DNA of 17,136 bases from an uncultured Oscillospiraceae bacterium. Lineage in GTDB: Bacteria; Bacillota; Clostridia; Oscillospirales; Oscillospiraceae. The position numbers and the translations under genes were made by a program. Below, one piece after another: positions 15,378 through 17,136 of this stretch; the stretch's first letter is position 1; each line of letters opens with the position of its first letter. The notes beneath the pieces are model-generated. The model had not been told where the DNA came from, searched no databases, and saw nothing but the letters and a program-made list of their open reading frames with translations. The stretch covers positions 1-17,136 of the forward strand of contig CAKTRT010000024.1 of assembly GCA_934597535.1 (NCBI GenBank), written 5' to 3'.

Positions 15378-16487
15378 TCATACGTTGAAGCGGAAGTAGA
15401 TCATGTCGCCGTCCTTGACCACGTACTCCTTGCCCTCGCTGCGGAGCAATCCCTTTTCCTTCGCCGCCGCGACGCTGCCGCAGCGGATCATGTCGTCAAA
15501 ATTGATCGTTTCGGCGCGGATAAAGCCGCGCTCGATGTCGGAGTGGATCTTGCCCGCGGCCTGCGGAGCCTTGGTGCCGTTCTTGATCGTCCAGGCCCTG
15601 CACTCGTCCTCGCCGTAGGTCAAAAACGAGATGAGACCGAGCAGCGCGTAGGAGCACTTGATGAGGCGGTCGAGGCCGGACTCCTGAATGCCGAGCTCTT
15701 CGAGAAACATCGCGCGGTCGTCGCCGTCGAGCTCGGCGATGTCCTGCTCGAGCTTGGCGCAGATCGGCAGCACCTGCGCGCCCTCTTTGTCGGCGAGTTC
15801 CTTGACTTGCTGCAAATACCGGTTGCCGTCCTGATTGGCAAAGCCGTCCTCGTCCATGTTCGCGGCGTAGATGATGGGCTTGAGGCTCAAAAGATCGGCG
15901 GTCGCGATGAGCTCAGCGTCGTCGGACGAAACCTCGAACGTGCGCGCGCTCTTGCCCGCGTCGAGGTGCTTGGCAAGAGCAGAGAAGAGCTCGACCTCGT
16001 GCAGGAACTTCTTGTCGCCCTTGGCCATCTTCGTCGCCTTTTCGACGCGGCGGTTGACCATCTCAAGGTCTGCCATGATGAGCTCCAGGTCGATGGTCTC
16101 AATGTCGCCCAGGGGGTCGACGGGGACGTTCGTGCTCGCGTCGGCCACGACGTGCATGATGTTTTCATCGTCGAAGCAGCGCACAACGTGCACGATGGCG
16201 TCCGTGCGGCGGATGTTCTCGAGGAACTTGTTGCCGAGGCCCGCGCCCTGGCTTGCGCCCTTGACAAGACCCGCGATGTCGACAAATTCGATGACGGCGG
16301 GGGTCTTCTTCTTGGGGTGGTACATCTCGGCGAGCTTATCGAGGCGCTCATCGGGAACGGCCACCATGCCGACGTTCGGCTCGATGGTGCAGAAGGGGTA
16401 GTTGGCGCTTTCCGCGCCCGCGTTGGTGATCGCGTTGAAGAGAGTGGACTTGCCGACATTCGGCAGTCCGACGATACCTAATTTCAT
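15378..16487 (-). CDS. ychF: Redox-regulated ATPase YchF (OLA1/Obg family)
   Basis: This 369-aa cytoplasmic P-loop protein of the Obg superfamily hydrolyses ATP in preference to GTP and associates with ribosomes. The G1 loop GLPNVGKST is at 7-15 and the G3 motif DIAG at 70-73. At the G4 position it has NMDE (210-213) rather than NKxD, the hallmark that gives YchF its ATP preference. The C-terminus carries the TGS domain, ending KDGDMIYFRFNV. The ATG at 16485-16487 has AAGGAG at 16499-16504, spacer 11 nt. Upstream lies the integrase gene in the same direction. I found no convincing promoter in the 112 bp between them. Confidence 0.97.
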   Translation of the reverse strand: MKLGIVGLPNVGKSTLFNAITNAGAESANYPFCTIEPNVGMVAVPDERLDKLAEMYHPKKKTPAVIEFVDIAGLVKGASQGAGLGNKFLENIRRTDAIVHVVRCFDDENIMHVVADASTNVPVDPLGDIETIDLELIMADLEMVNRRVEKATKMAKGDKKFLHEVELFSALAKHLDAGKSARTFEVSSDDAELIATADLLSLKPIIYAANMDEDGFANQDGNRYLQQVKELADKEGAQVLPICAKLEQDIAELDGDDRAMFLEELGIQESGLDRLIKCSYALLGLISFLTYGEDECRAWTIKNGTKAPQAAGKIHSDIERGFIRAETINFDDMIRCGSVAAAKEKGLLRSEGKEYVVKDGDMIYFRFNV

Positions 16488-16511
16488 TTGTACTCATTCT
16501 CCTTCGATTTT

Positions 16512-16526
16512 CCTTGATTTTCAAGG
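16512..16526. repeat. Short palindrome, possible recombination core next to the integrase gene
   Basis: CCTTGA and TCAAGG are 6-bp inverted arms around TTT. Tyrosine integrase crossover sites often consist of short imperfect inverted arms around a 6-8 bp overlap. The site lies between ychF and the integrase stop, where an element end is expected. Without the other junction this is only a suggestion. Confidence 0.25.
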
Positions 16527-16552
16527 GGTTTCAGCGTTTGGTGTCTTGGCTG

Positions 16553-16615
16553 TTACACCATTTTTACACCATTTCCGCATTTGGCTTTATTGGATTTCAT
16601 CAGACTACACCATTT
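16553..16615. repeat. Three 11-bp direct repeats at the integrase end (candidate arm-type sites)
   Basis: TTACACCATTT occurs twice in immediate tandem (16553-16563 and 16564-16574). A third copy, with one change, CTACACCATTT, is at 16605-16615 inside the last codons of the integrase gene. Tn916-type and lambda-type integrases bind short direct repeats near element ends through their N-terminal domain. The position and spacing fit that role. Confidence 0.55.
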
Positions 16616-17136
16616 TGCTGAAATTGCTTGATGGCATAATCCAGCGATTCGGCAGTCACATGAACGTACCGATCCATTGTTGTTTTGATGCTGGCATGAC
16701 CCAGCAACTTTTGCAGCACCTTCGGCTGCATACCGCTTTCAATCGCTCTTGTAGCGTAGGTATGTCGCAGGGCGTGCATACAAAAGTGCTTGATCCCCGC
16801 TTCGTCGCAGAGCTTATATAAGTGGGTATCATAGGAACTGTTCTTCGCTGGCTCTCCTGTTCGCCAGTTGATAAAAACAAGATCACGCATGACAAGCCGA
16901 GAAGAAACGCCTGTACGTCTGTCTATGTACTCAAGCGTTTTGTCCAGCGTCGGTGACTCCTTTTGCTCCGGGCGGCTGTCCCAAATACCTTTGAGGATTT
17001 CATAAGCCCGATCCGTCAACGGTATTGTGCGGTAGCTGTGCTGCGTTTTCGGAGGACCCGCACGCCAATACTGTTCACCGTGTCGAAACTCCAATGTTTT
17101 GTTGACCGTGAGCGTGCGCTTTTCAAAGTCAATCGC
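16600..17136 (-). CDS. Tyrosine recombinase/integrase, C-terminal part (runs off the right edge)
   Basis: The visible 178 residues are the catalytic domain of a Tn916/phage-type integrase; the N-terminus and the first catalytic Arg lie beyond the window. Seen are the beta-hairpin Lys region [15 protein letters not shown], the [10 protein letters not shown] segment giving His-x-x-Arg, [10 protein letters not shown] giving the second His, and DRYVHVT with the nucleophilic Tyr. The frame is open to the last base, so a TTG within it is not the true start. The C-terminus faces ychF, so the rest of the element should extend to the right. The sequence here is richer in A+T than its neighbours, consistent with horizontal transfer. 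Confidence 0.93.
   Translation of the reverse strand, partial: AIDFEKRTLTVNKTLEFRHGEQYWRAGPPKTQHSYRTIPLTDRAYEILKGIWDSRPEQKESPTLDKTLEYIDRRTGVSSRLVMRDLVFINWRTGEPAKNSSYDTHLYKLCDEAGIKHFCMHALRHTYATRAIESGMQPKVLQKLLGHASIKTTMDRYVHVTAESLDYAIKQFQQNGVV

Overview
The window looks like chromosomal DNA from a high-GC, spore-forming, gut-type member of the Clostridia (Oscillospiraceae/Ruminococcaceae-like). This is an inference from several signs: Gram-positive lipoprotein signals, AGGAGG-type ribosome binding sites, an HrcA/CIRCE heat-shock operator, a signal-less LysM+GH18 enzyme of the spore cortex hydrolase type, and GC-rich codon use. Both edges are different. They are richer in A+T and carry parts of mobile elements: a candidate conjugative transfer origin at the left edge and the C-terminal half of a tyrosine integrase at the right edge. 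I see no rRNA, tRNA or CRISPR array.

Layout. (1) 1-300: gene-free mobile-element DNA with tandem hairpins and a MobQ-like nic site. (2) 332-2854, minus strand: a polar amino acid ABC importer (binding lipoprotein, permease, ATPase) with a consensus promoter at 2935-2963 and a perfect 15-bp stem-loop between the first two genes. (3) 3167-5466, minus strand: a three-gene membrane-lipid operon (CrtO-like acyltransferase, MGDG-synthase-like glycosyltransferase, PAP2-like enzyme), bounded by an extended -10 promoter and a strong terminator. (4) 5676-10556, minus strand: a complete branched-chain amino acid importer, livK-livH-livM-livG-livF. Upstream of it lies a small Cys-rich membrane protein gene (10670-10939) with its own consensus promoter, and a terminator-like hairpin separates the two.

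(5) 11229-13118, plus strand: htpG, preceded by a CIRCE operator. (6) 13245-15343, plus strand: a ZIP metal transporter and a YaaH/SleL-type spore peptidoglycan hydrolase, ending at a bidirectional terminator shared with ychF. (7) 15378-16487, minus strand: ychF. (8) 16600-17136, minus strand: integrase C-terminus with 11-bp direct repeats at its end. The integrase sits directly upstream of ychF.

Most of the content is core metabolism: uptake of two amino acid classes, lipid modification, protein folding, and cortex lysis. I did not find a clearly new defence or catalytic system. The observations most worth following are the transfer origin, the integrase-end repeats, the Cys-rich leader gene of the liv region, and the lipid cluster. 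Several starts given here are internal to the longest open frames, because ribosome binding sites and family length favour the downstream codon.
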